DNA from: Alkalimonas cellulosilytica
GTDB lineage: Bacteria > Pseudomonadota > Gammaproteobacteria > Enterobacterales > Alteromonadaceae
NCBI RefSeq assembly: GCF_036325985.1
Contig: NZ_JAUHLI010000021.1
Coordinates: forward strand, 1-50,035
DNA: 50,035 nucleotides
Direction of reading: 5' to 3'
Each line of letters starts with the position of its first letter. The first letter of the stretch is position 1. The translations under genes were made by a program, and so were the position numbers. This document shows positions 36,647-44,143 of this stretch, piece by piece. The notes under the pieces are model-generated. The model saw only the letters and a program-made list of their open reading frames with translations. It was not told the DNA's origin and ran no database searches.

Positions 36647-37465
36647 TTAAGCGGTTTTGCTTTGCAGGATCTGCTGCTGGCCCATCCGCAGCTCAATCAT
36701 CCGCTCGACTTCTTCGGCACCAAACACCTGAACCGCCAGTTTATTCATCGGATCGCGCCGATAGCTCATTTCCCGGATCACATGATCGTGCTGCTGCAAC
36801 AAAGGACGCTCCGCTACCGGAACCGGCGTTGCCGCATCCAGCCAACCCAACCAACGGTCGACTTTTTCATGCAGGTATTTTTCAAAGATATCGATGTTGG
36901 CATGCGATAGTTCGCCCATCAGGCTTTGGGTCGCCGGATTGTTCAGCGCCCGCATGTAAGGCCCATGGCTCACCGACCAATGAAAATTCGGATGGCTGCG
37001 CAGCTTCAGGTACCAGTCGTTGACCTCGTCGTTGAAGTATTTATCCAGGTAATCCACATCGGTCAGCAGGTTGCGCCTTGGGGTGTAATCGCAATAGCAA
37101 AACAAATGCGGCACGGTACCAAACACGATTACCAGATGCGGCACATCAGTTTGCTGATCCAAAAAGGCGGTGGTGTTCATGTCCAAAATACTGGCTTTAC
37201 GGTTGCCAATCCAGGAGTTCACCAACCAGTCCGCGCCCGGACCACTCCAGGCTTTGTAGCTGCCTTCCCATTCGCCATTGGGCGAGGTGTAGTAGTCCCG
37301 GTCAAAAGTCGACGGGTGTTGCTCAAGCTGCGGGAAGCGTGTGGCAATTTTATCTTTCAGTGCCGTTAAAATCCCCCAGCACCGACGCCAGTACTCTGTG
37401 ACATCCACATTGGGGTTTTCTGCCAAAAATTCATCCAGTGTTTTGGTTTCTTTGTTCACCGACAT
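36647..37465 (-). CDS. RCCR-like bilin reductase, copy A
   Basis: The 272-residue product resembles plant red chlorophyll catabolite reductase of the ferredoxin-dependent bilin reductase family. Matching blocks are SPNGEWEGSYKAWSG (61-75, plant NPNG..EASLHIRSG), DWLVNSWIG (79-87), the DYTPRRNLLTDVDYLDKYFND block (126-146, plant DLPHRKDLVLNPDYLKEYY) and the C-terminal D227...R231...D238...FG 248-249 pattern. The plant enzyme reduces red chlorophyll catabolite with reduced ferredoxin. A paralogue lies at 43310. GGAGA precedes the ATG, and the operon partners are an NYC1/NOL-like SDR and the alpha/beta hydrolase. Homology is from memory and needs an HMM test. Confidence 0.78.
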   Translation of the reverse strand: MSVNKETKTLDEFLAENPNVDVTEYWRRCWGILTALKDKIATRFPQLEQHPSTFDRDYYTSPNGEWEGSYKAWSGPGADWLVNSWIGNRKASILDMNTTAFLDQQTDVPHLVIVFGTVPHLFCYCDYTPRRNLLTDVDYLDKYFNDEVNDWYLKLRSHPNFHWSVSHGPYMRALNNPATQSLMGELSHANIDIFEKYLHEKVDRWLGWLDAATPVPVAERPLLQQHDHVIREMSYRRDPMNKLAVQVFGAEEVERMIELRMGQQQILQSKTA

Positions 37466-37478
37466 GCTGTTCTCCTGC

Positions 37479-38267
37479 TTAAAGCCCGTAAGCGCTGAAT
37501 TTATCAGCGGGTTTGATAAAAAGACCTTTGATAAAGCGAGCCCAGAGCTTGCGTCGTGACAACCAGGCGATTTTTTGTCCGGTTCTCTGGCAACTCAGCA
37601 TGGCATCCACCAGAAATGGCGCCACCGTTTCCGGCTCATCGCACACCAAATTGGCAAAATGACGCCGTTTTTGAAAATTGGCCAGGTCGGCTTTGGATTC
37701 GCGGATCACCCCTTCGGTAATGATCATGCCGGGACGGATTTTGCCCACCAGCACACCGGTGTCGGCCAGCTCTTTGGCCAGGGCATCGGTAAAGTAGTCC
37801 AGCGCGCGTTTGGTGCTGCCATAAATGCCCATGCCCGGGAAAAACTCACCGTCGGAGCCACCACCTAACATGGTAAAGAGCTTGCCATGACCCTGTTTGA
37901 CCATGGCGCGCGCCGCAGCCCGACTGCACTGGATGGTACCAAGCACATTGGTCAGCAGCATGGTCTCCACATCGCTTTGGCTGGTATTCAGAATGCTGTT
38001 GGTGGTTTTGGCCAGGCCCGCATTGTTGACCCAGATATCAACCCCGCCCATGCAGTTGTGTGCATGCTCTATCAAGGCTTCGACCTGCGACAGCTCACGA
38101 ATATTGCACTGCTGAATGTAAAAGCGCTGATGGTCAAAATAGGCGGCTAACGCCTCCAGCTCCATGCTATTTTGGCCACAGACCAGCACTTCATGACCAC
38201 GTTGCCAGAACTCGGTCGCCAGTGCCCGCCCAATGCCTTTACTCCCGCCGGTAATCACAACTCGCAT
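37479..38267 (-). CDS. Short-chain dehydrogenase, chlorophyll b reductase (NYC1/NOL)-like, copy A
   Basis: The 262-residue classical SDR has a TGGSKGIGRAL cofactor loop near residue 6, VNNAG, and a YGSTK active site. The Ser of LGGGS is 11 residues before the Tyr, as I recall for NYC1/NOL, where most SDRs have 13. The C-terminal ETVAPFLVDAMLSCQRTGQKIAWLSRRKLWARFIKG resembles the same family's end. NYC1/NOL reduces the C7-formyl of chlorophyll b in plants. The ATG at 38267 is one base after the upstream stop. A paralogue lies at 40356. Confidence 0.8.
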   Translation of the reverse strand: MRVVITGGSKGIGRALATEFWQRGHEVLVCGQNSMELEALAAYFDHQRFYIQQCNIRELSQVEALIEHAHNCMGGVDIWVNNAGLAKTTNSILNTSQSDVETMLLTNVLGTIQCSRAAARAMVKQGHGKLFTMLGGGSDGEFFPGMGIYGSTKRALDYFTDALAKELADTGVLVGKIRPGMIITEGVIRESKADLANFQKRRHFANLVCDEPETVAPFLVDAMLSCQRTGQKIAWLSRRKLWARFIKGLFIKPADKFSAYGL

Positions 38268-38268
38268 A

Positions 38269-39123
38269 CTAGCGCTCCACCCAGTGGGCATTCGGATCCG
38301 GCTGCTGCACTTTGTAGCCGGTGGCGTAGATTTTTTCGGCCGATATTTTGCGATTTGGCGCCTTAATCTGACCTAAAAATTCCAGCGGCTGCCAGCCATG
38401 TTCACGGCAGATAGCATCGAACACCTGCTGATTGCTGTAAGGGACTTTTTCGTTGTCGCAGACATTGAAAATACCGGTTAAATCGCTATTCACCGCATGC
38501 AGTACCGAAGCCACCACATCTTCAAAATGAATTGCATACAAGGGCGCATCGGCCGAAAAGACGGCTTTGCCAGCAAAGTATTCCAGCGCCATCTTGACCC
38601 GGGTCGGAAAATCCATATCGCCCGGCGCACCATACATATCCGGGTATCGCAACACGCAGCCTGAGGCATGCTGCAGCACAGCGCGCTCTGCCGCCTGGTA
38701 GTATTTGGAGGAAGGCTCGTCGTGATTGGCGGTTGGTGTCTGCTCGCTGATAGGCGCACTGCCCTCGCCGCCGTCGCCATAGACTGAAAAGGACGACAGA
38801 AAAATCACCCGAGGGCATACCGCAGCCGCATGCTCGCAGCTCAGTTGCAGTACCTGACGGTAATGCTGTTCGCGCTCTTCCTTGCTACGTGTTTGCCGCA
38901 CATTGGGCGCCACGGTGACAATGATAAGATCGCAACCCGCAGCAGCCGCAGCCAGCTTATCTTGCTCTTCGCCTTTGAGCACATGCACCTGATCCACCAG
39001 CGCACTTAACGCAGCCACTTTATCCGGTGTGGTGGTACTGCCCGACACCTGATGGCCCTGCGCTTTTAGCGCCTGAGCCAAGGCTTTGCCAATATGGCCT
39101 AAGCCTAAAATGAAACAATGCAT
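38269..39123 (-). CDS. NAD(P)-binding extended SDR/epimerase-like protein
   Basis: The 284-residue product starts MHCFILGLGHIGKALAQALKAQGHQVSGSTTTPDK, a Rossmann fold with GxGxxG. It continues with LIIVTVAPNVRQ, FLSSFSVYGD and a VLRYPDMYG-type segment found in NAD-dependent epimerases. The usual YxxxK is replaced by YYQAAE, so the catalytic Lys is missing and the reaction is uncertain. It is the first gene of the long minus-strand operon that ends with leuD, directly behind the operator at 39137-39160. Confidence 0.82.
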   Translation of the reverse strand: MHCFILGLGHIGKALAQALKAQGHQVSGSTTTPDKVAALSALVDQVHVLKGEEQDKLAAAAAGCDLIIVTVAPNVRQTRSKEEREQHYRQVLQLSCEHAAAVCPRVIFLSSFSVYGDGGEGSAPISEQTPTANHDEPSSKYYQAAERAVLQHASGCVLRYPDMYGAPGDMDFPTRVKMALEYFAGKAVFSADAPLYAIHFEDVVASVLHAVNSDLTGIFNVCDNEKVPYSNQQVFDAICREHGWQPLEFLGQIKAPNRKISAEKIYATGYKVQQPDPNAHWVER

Positions 39124-39136
39124 GGCACCCCCTCAA

Positions 39137-39160
39137 GTTATATTGTAATATCATTATATC
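39137..39160. promoter_or_regulatory. Candidate GntR operator, site 1
   Basis: A 24-base AT-rich element with left half GTTATATT and right part ATATCATTATATC lies in the 68-base divergent region between the epimerase-like gene and the VOC gene. It is identical at 20 of 24 positions to site 2 at 43250-43273. Further ATATCATATA follows to 39165. Its position suits control of both operons. Confidence 0.65.
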
Positions 39161-39191
39161 ATATAGAAGTTTTTCGGAGATACAAGCACTG

Positions 39192-39680
39192 ATGGATGCC
39201 CTTTTGACGAAAAAATTGCAGCATTGCCTGCTTGGCTTGCAACACCTGGGCTTTGTGGTGCCCGATTTGGAGCAAGCGCTTGCCGATTGGCAGCAACTTT
39301 ATGGCCTGACCGAGGCTCAATTAAACCGCCCTGCAGGCGTGCCAGCGGATGCCCCGGTGCGTTTTGCATTTATTGAGATTGCCGGCCAGAAGTTTGAGCT
39401 GATGCAGCCGGTGGCCGAGCCCTATCTGAGTTTACTCAATGGTCTGAAAAGTGGTGAGGGCGGCATCAATCACCTGGCCTGGCGGGTGCGCGATCTGGCT
39501 GAGGCACAGCAGCTGTTGCAGCAGCAGGGCGTCTTGCCGGGTTATGTCACACCGGACGGCCCAGTCTGCTTTGGCCGTAAAAAAATGCTCTACTTGGATC
39601 CTACCACCACGGGCGGCCAGCTGATTGAGTTGATTGAAGTGATGGCCTCAGCCCCAAGCAGTGAGGTCGCTGATGACTAA
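39192..39680 (+). CDS. VOC-family metalloenzyme (methylmalonyl-CoA epimerase-like)
   Basis: The 162-residue product has two betaalphabetabetabeta units of the vicinal oxygen chelate fold. Candidate metal ligands are the His in LQHLGFVV, the Glu/Gln of FELMQP, the His in INHLAWRV and the Glu in GGQLIELIE. This ligand pattern is like methylmalonyl-CoA epimerase and glyoxalase I. Which reaction occurs here is not known; dioxygenases of this fold have different motifs. It is divergent from the long minus-strand operon and overlaps the next gene by eight bases. Confidence 0.82.
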   Translation: MDALLTKKLQHCLLGLQHLGFVVPDLEQALADWQQLYGLTEAQLNRPAGVPADAPVRFAFIEIAGQKFELMQPVAEPYLSLLNGLKSGEGGINHLAWRVRDLAEAQQLLQQQGVLPGYVTPDGPVCFGRKKMLYLDPTTTGGQLIELIEVMASAPSSEVADD

Positions 39681-40350
39681 GCCACAGGCACGGCTTCAAC
39701 AAGCATTTGCGGACCGCTCAGCCGGGGTTCACTGGGAGCAGCAAGGCCAGTACCACTACCAATGCAATGGTAAGCCGACCGATATTGAAGAGCCCTGGCG
39801 GATAGGCATGGATGCCAAGGGCCATCGCATCATCCAAAGTCTGCGCTTTAGCAAGCAGCATCAGATGTTGCTAACTGTGCACTGGCAGCAGCAGGGCGAA
39901 ACCGCTGAACAGGGCCAGCTGGCAGAGCTGAGCTGGCAACAAGGCAGTGCAAAACCCAGCAGTGCCTGCTATCAGCTGGCTAAAAACCACTGGCAATGCC
40001 AGTCCGGCAGTACCCTGCTGAGCGGCGAGCAAGACGGCCCCTGGCATTTTTTCCCGTTATTGCGCGTTTTTAGCGGAGCCATGGTGCTGGCGCTGCAGCA
40101 GGAGCAGCCACTGCTGCTGCCGAATCTTGAACTGGGTGCCGATGCCCAGCGGCTGCTGCCGCTTTGGGATAGACGACAAAGCTTTTTGCTGGAAAAAAAT
40201 TCCACCCATTCGACCTATGCCATGCAAGGCGGTCATTACCGGCCGGACAATGCCCGTTTTGTGCTGGCGCAAGACGGCTTGCTGCAGCGTTACCACTGGC
40301 AGCAAACCGACGCGCTTCGTTGGGATATTGCGCTGGAACGCTTAAAATAG
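39673..40350 (+). CDS. Hypothetical protein, possibly beta-rich
   Basis: The 225-residue product is not recognised. It has no signal peptide or membrane segment, is rich in Gln, Trp and His (about ten Trp), and shows alternating strand-like segments such as GQYHYQCNG, MLLTVHWQQQ and RYHWQQTDALRWDIALERLK. That pattern suggests a beta-barrel or lipocalin-like fold, but this is only an impression. The ATG at 39673 lies inside the VOC gene with GAGG before it, indicating translational coupling and a joint role. Confidence 0.75.
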   Translation: MTKPQARLQQAFADRSAGVHWEQQGQYHYQCNGKPTDIEEPWRIGMDAKGHRIIQSLRFSKQHQMLLTVHWQQQGETAEQGQLAELSWQQGSAKPSSACYQLAKNHWQCQSGSTLLSGEQDGPWHFFPLLRVFSGAMVLALQQEQPLLLPNLELGADAQRLLPLWDRRQSFLLEKNSTHSTYAMQGGHYRPDNARFVLAQDGLLQRYHWQQTDALRWDIALERLK

Positions 40351-40355
40351 CTTGG

Positions 40356-41156
40356 TTACGAGCTTTCTGGCAACAGCTCACGTTTGCGAAAGCCGGCCAT
40401 GCTAAAACGGGCAAAGGCTTTGGCCGGTGTCAGCCAGGCCACCTGACGGCCGGTGCGACCTTCTTTTAGCATTTGCTGCACCAACCAGGGCGTGACGGTT
40501 TCCACCCGATCGCCCAGAATATTGAAGATTTTCCGGGCTTTGTGCCATTGCTCCGAGCTTTGGTCGTAGTCATTCAGCAGCAAGTCGGTCACCACAATGC
40601 CCGGGCTGAGTGCATTGACCTGCACGGCCGTGCCCTTCACTTCTTTTTGCAACGATTTCACCAGGTAAGTCACCGCCCGCTTGGTCGCGCCATAGGCCGC
40701 CATGCCAGGCTGAGTGGCGTTGTTGCTGCCAAAGCCTTCCATATTCCATATCTGGCCTCCGCCCTGCTGCACCTGCATCTCCCGGATGCACAGCTGATTG
40801 GCCAGCAGCACCGCCGTCAGGTTGGTTTGCACAATACGCAGTAAATCGGCCGGTGTTTGCTCAGCCAGCGGCTTGCGGGCAATGCTGATGCCGGCGTTGT
40901 TGATCCAGATATCCACCCGGCCAAACTGCGCCACCGCAAAATTCCACAGCTGCTGCAACTGGCCAGCGTCGGCCACATCACAGGCCTGGCCAATCACCTC
41001 GGCACTATCAAAACTGGCTTCCAGCTCAGCTACCGCCGTATCCACTGCGTCTTGCTGGCGGCCTGAAATGACCACCCGGCAGCCCTGTCGCAAAAATTCC
41101 GCTGCCAGTCCCCGACCGATGCCGCGGGTACTGCCCGTAATCACCACATTTTTCAT
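40356..41156 (-). CDS. Short-chain dehydrogenase, chlorophyll b reductase (NYC1/NOL)-like, copy B
   Basis: The 266-residue SDR begins MKNVVITGSTRGIGRGLAAEFL, almost the NOL/NYC1 cofactor loop. Further matches are VDIWINNAG (82-89), GGQIWNMEGFGS (133-144; plant GGHIFNMDGAGS), YGATK (155-159), SPGIVVTDLLL and IFNILGDRVETVTPWLVQQM near the C-terminus. Catalytic Ser144, Tyr155 and Lys159 are present. It is the closest of the two copies to plant chlorophyll b reductase as I recall it. AAGGAG precedes the ATG at 41156. It is divergent from the 41258 gene and convergent with 39673. Confidence 0.82.
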   Translation of the reverse strand: MKNVVITGSTRGIGRGLAAEFLRQGCRVVISGRQQDAVDTAVAELEASFDSAEVIGQACDVADAGQLQQLWNFAVAQFGRVDIWINNAGISIARKPLAEQTPADLLRIVQTNLTAVLLANQLCIREMQVQQGGGQIWNMEGFGSNNATQPGMAAYGATKRAVTYLVKSLQKEVKGTAVQVNALSPGIVVTDLLLNDYDQSSEQWHKARKIFNILGDRVETVTPWLVQQMLKEGRTGRQVAWLTPAKAFARFSMAGFRKRELLPESS

Positions 41157-41173
41157 GACAAACTCCTTTATTA

Positions 41174-41193
41174 TTGTTATAACATTAATACAA
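41174..41193. promoter_or_regulatory. AT-rich dyad between SDR copy B and the lipocalin-like gene
   Basis: A perfect TGTTATAACA dyad at 41175-41184 is followed by TTAATACAA. It shares the TTATAAC half-site with site 2 at 43250-43273 but little more. It may be a weak operator or simply promoter -10 sequence; the region 41157-41257 holds both promoters. Confidence 0.35.
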
Positions 41194-41257
41194 ATATGGT
41201 CGGCGATTGCAAGCACAAATTTTAAGCAGCACGCCAAACAATGAAGGAGTGAATCGA

Positions 41258-41845
41258 ATGCAATTTCCTGAAGGCAGCGTGGGTCATACCCTGATGCAAA
41301 TGCGTGGGATCTGGCACGACAGCGTGGAGCTGTTTGAGCTGGATGGCCAGCCACTGGCTGATGATACCCAGGCTGGCAGCGGCACGCCGGGCCTGTCGCC
41401 TTTTGATAATCTGGTGTACCTGGACTTTGATGGTGAAGAACTCAAGCTGACCAATGTGCACTTTCGCGGCCGGCCAGCCTGCGCCAAAACCTTTACCGGC
41501 CGGATGAAAGACGGCTTGCTGGTGTTTGATCCCTTAGGCAAAGGTGCCTACGAGAACATTGGCATGTCGGGTGGCGGCGGTATTTTAACGTTCAACGCCA
41601 GGCAACTGGATCAAGGCACCGATGTCTACATGGAGCCTGATTTTATTATCCTGACCGCCCCTGGCCAGCGGATCCGCCATACGGTGCTGTACCGTGACGG
41701 CAAAGCGGTGCGTACCCTGACTGCCAAAGGCACCCGGCTATCACCCTGCTGCAAACAGCGTCACCCGCTCGATCCACGAGGCGCTGAAGGCCCGGTGCAT
41801 GAAGCTACCTTTCAATCGAACATCTGGCAGCATTTGGTTGAATAA
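41258..41845 (+). CDS. Lipocalin-like (DUF3598-type) hypothetical protein
   Basis: The 195-residue product starts with GSVGHTLMQMRGIWHDSVELFELDGQPL, a G-x-W opening typical of lipocalin-like barrels. It proceeds through strand-like segments (LVYLDFDGEELKLTNVHFRG, GLLVFDPLGKGAYENIG, DFIILTAPGQRIRHTVLYRDGKAVRTLTAKGTRL). I relate it loosely to the DUF3598/CpcS-like group, some of which bind bilins. No signal peptide. AAGGAG lies seven bases before the ATG at 41258. It is convergent with the Rieske gene across a terminator. Confidence 0.7.
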   Translation: MQFPEGSVGHTLMQMRGIWHDSVELFELDGQPLADDTQAGSGTPGLSPFDNLVYLDFDGEELKLTNVHFRGRPACAKTFTGRMKDGLLVFDPLGKGAYENIGMSGGGGILTFNARQLDQGTDVYMEPDFIILTAPGQRIRHTVLYRDGKAVRTLTAKGTRLSPCCKQRHPLDPRGAEGPVHEATFQSNIWQHLVE

Positions 41846-41858
41846 GTCACGTTATTAA

Positions 41859-41882
41859 AAAAGGCTGCCGAAGCAGCCTTTT
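41859..41882. terminator. Bidirectional terminator
   Basis: AAAAGGCTGC and GCAGCCTTTT form a perfect 10-bp stem with loop CGAA, flanked by further A and T residues. It separates the convergent lipocalin-like and Rieske genes. Confidence 0.88.
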
Positions 41883-41900
41883 CGTTCAAAACCACCCAGC

Positions 41901-43121
41901 TTAATCAACAATCGACTCATTGGAGTTGGCCGAGTCGGTGGTCAGCCCCACCACTTCTTTTTCAAAAGCTTTCAGTGCTTGCGGCTCTTTCACCGGTGGT
42001 ATGGTGGGCATTGCATCGAACACCCATTTCTGACCATTTTCCCGCGCCTCACGCCGGGCCGGCGATGGCACCGTCAGCACGGTACGGCCTTTGAAGCTAT
42101 CACGTTTGTCCAAGTCGATGTGCCAGCCTTTTTCTTCAATCAGCTTACGCCGGGCCATGCGGAAGGTACTCATGAATTTATCGGATTTGACCGATACTTC
42201 ATTGGCCAGGGTTTCCGGCAGGTAATACGGATTGGCCGCTTCCACAATGCGGGCATCTTCTTCCAGGATGGTCACCAGCCGCTTGTGTGAGCCTTTGTCG
42301 AAAATTTTAAACTTCATAAAGGAGCGGAACTGCCAGGCGAAGGTGCGGGTGGTGTGTTCATCCACCGGGGTATTGGCATCGAACATCACAATTTGCCAGC
42401 CGGGGCGCAAGTCAATTTGAATGCGAACCACCATGCCAGGCAATTGCCACTCTGGATGCACCCGGGTTTCCTGCTTGTCTTTTCGGATCAGCTTGCGCCA
42501 CCCTAAAAAGCCACCTTTTAATTGCGGTGGGAACATCACATTGGTGGAACGGCCCCACCACTCGTGTTTTTCCACGTTATCGATGTAGTTATCCGGTGCG
42601 GTGCTGGGATAGCCAAAGACCGGATGGACAAAAGATGCATGGGCGATATCAATGCCATTTTCCACCACCCTGGCCGCTTCGGCGTTCCAGGTGTATTCGG
42701 CCGGCAGACCACGCCATTCCGGATCCCCATACTGCGGCAAATCCGGGATCGGGTAGCGTTCTTCTTCCGGCAAATCGCCCATAAAGACCCAAATCATGCC
42801 GTAGCGCTCTTCCACCGGGTAGGCATCGACCCGAAAACGGGGTGGCACGGTGAAGTCTTTGCCTTCAGACGGAATTTTCTGACACTTGCCTTTGCCGTCG
42901 TATTCCCAGCCATGGTAAGGGCAGACCACGCAATCGCGTTTTTCATTCACCCAGCCACCGGCCAGCGAGCCGCCACGGTGCAAACAAACATTGGCCAGGC
43001 ACTGCACCTTGCCGGTCAGATCGCGAAACAACACTAAGTCCTGTCCCAATACCTTGGTTTTGACCGGCTTGTCTTTGACCGTTTCGGACCACTCTGCCAC
43101 GTACCACAAGTTGATAATCAT
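41901..43121 (-). CDS. Rieske mononuclear-iron oxygenase (PaO/VanA-like single-component type)
   Basis: The product of about 406 residues has an N-terminal Rieske [2Fe-2S] domain with Cys46, His48, Cys67 and His70 (CLHRGGSLAGG ... CPYHGW). A C-terminal catalytic domain follows with Asp158, His161 and His166 in ENGIDIAHASFVHPVFG and a probable third ligand in EEDARIVEA. This is the layout of single-component oxygenases such as pheophorbide a oxygenase, vanillate demethylase and choline monooxygenase; it lacks the C-terminal CxxC and membrane segment of plant PaO. The ATG at 43121 is preferred over 43127 because of AGGA spacing. Electrons may come from the rubredoxin fusion encoded nearby. Confidence 0.85.
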   Translation of the reverse strand: MIINLWYVAEWSETVKDKPVKTKVLGQDLVLFRDLTGKVQCLANVCLHRGGSLAGGWVNEKRDCVVCPYHGWEYDGKGKCQKIPSEGKDFTVPPRFRVDAYPVEERYGMIWVFMGDLPEEERYPIPDLPQYGDPEWRGLPAEYTWNAEAARVVENGIDIAHASFVHPVFGYPSTAPDNYIDNVEKHEWWGRSTNVMFPPQLKGGFLGWRKLIRKDKQETRVHPEWQLPGMVVRIQIDLRPGWQIVMFDANTPVDEHTTRTFAWQFRSFMKFKIFDKGSHKRLVTILEEDARIVEAANPYYLPETLANEVSVKSDKFMSTFRMARRKLIEEKGWHIDLDKRDSFKGRTVLTVPSPARREARENGQKWVFDAMPTIPPVKEPQALKAFEKEVVGLTTDSANSNESIVD

Positions 43122-43249
43122 CCGCATCCATCCTATTTGACTGATTCACTAAAACACATTGTTATATGTTTAGCACAAAGCAATGGTTCACTTATACCAG
43201 TGATTTTTCCGCAAGGGAATAGCAAATCACCGCTTGCCATTGATATTTT

Positions 43250-43273
43250 GTTATATTAATATATCATTATAAC
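43250..43273. promoter_or_regulatory. Candidate GntR operator, site 2 (best palindrome)
   Basis: The 24-base element runs from GTTATA to TATAAC around a central ATATAT; comparing it with its reverse complement, 20 of 24 positions agree. It lies in the divergent region between the Rieske gene and RCCR copy B, 36 bases before the latter start. It matches site 1 at 20 of 24 positions and site 3 more weakly. Confidence 0.7.
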
Positions 43274-43309
43274 TTCAATTTCAATGGCTGTGACCGTTAA
43301 GGAATAAAG

Positions 43310-44128
43310 ATGACAGGAAAAGTACTGAAGTCCGTAATAGAGCTGGTGGAAGAAAATCCGTCGGTCGACAACCGAGCGGTGTTTGAACGGCTGTGGGGCA
43401 TCACGGAAAAAATGATTGCCCGCATTCATCAACGCTTTGACACCCAACTCGACCCCTGCTGTGAAGTCTTTCAGGATTACCGCACCTTATCCAGCACCGC
43501 CGGCGAAGGCAGCCTGAAAGCTTATTCCGGCAAGGAAATTGACTGGCTGATCCACTCCTACATCGGTTCGCCAGAAGCCAGCTTTACCAACATGCACATC
43601 ACCATCAGTCTGGGGCCACAGTATCTGGTACCGAACTTTGGTTTTGCCTTGGGTACCATCCCGGATCTGTTTTTGTACATGGATTACATTCCAAGAACCG
43701 ATTTGCTGCTGGACATCGATTACGCCGACAAGTATTACGAGGACGTCAACGAAGAGTTTCTGCAGCTGCAAGCCGATGCCCGGTTCAAACCTTTTATCAG
43801 CCGCGATCTCTATACCCGCATCGCCATGACGCCAACCGCTGTCGGCTATTGCGCCGACCGGGATCCTGATGTGATTGACCTGGTAGAACGCATTGCCCAT
43901 CAACGACTGGACCGCTGGTTGCGCTGGGTGGATGAAGCCGAGCAAACCCCGTTGGAGATCCGCCAACAGTTGATGCAGCGTGATGAACAAATCCGTCGCA
44001 ATATTTGCGAGCGCGATCCGGCCAACAATCTGGCAGAGCGCTTGTTTGGGGAAGAAACTGCCCACAAGATGGTCGCCACCCTCTGGGGCGGCAACCGCAC
44101 CCTGCCCCGCCCAGACGGCAGCCGCTAA
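43310..44128 (+). CDS. RCCR-like bilin reductase, copy B
   Basis: The 272-residue product is a paralogue of the 36647 gene and resembles plant red chlorophyll catabolite reductase. Shared blocks are STAGEGSLKAYSG (62-74), DWLIHSYIG (78-86), DYIPRTDLLLDIDYADKYYED (125-145), FISRDLYTRIAMTPTA (162-177; plant YVSPSLFVRSAFSPTA) and D225...R229...D236...FGEE 246-249. It keeps more of the plant pattern than copy A, notably the SPTA-like segment. It heads an operon with the rubredoxin::reductase gene, which may supply its electrons in place of ferredoxin. AAGGA precedes the ATG. Confidence 0.8.
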   Translation: MTGKVLKSVIELVEENPSVDNRAVFERLWGITEKMIARIHQRFDTQLDPCCEVFQDYRTLSSTAGEGSLKAYSGKEIDWLIHSYIGSPEASFTNMHITISLGPQYLVPNFGFALGTIPDLFLYMDYIPRTDLLLDIDYADKYYEDVNEEFLQLQADARFKPFISRDLYTRIAMTPTAVGYCADRDPDVIDLVERIAHQRLDRWLRWVDEAEQTPLEIRQQLMQRDEQIRRNICERDPANNLAERLFGEETAHKMVATLWGGNRTLPRPDGSR

Positions 44129-44143
44129 CAAAGCGAGGTGGTT

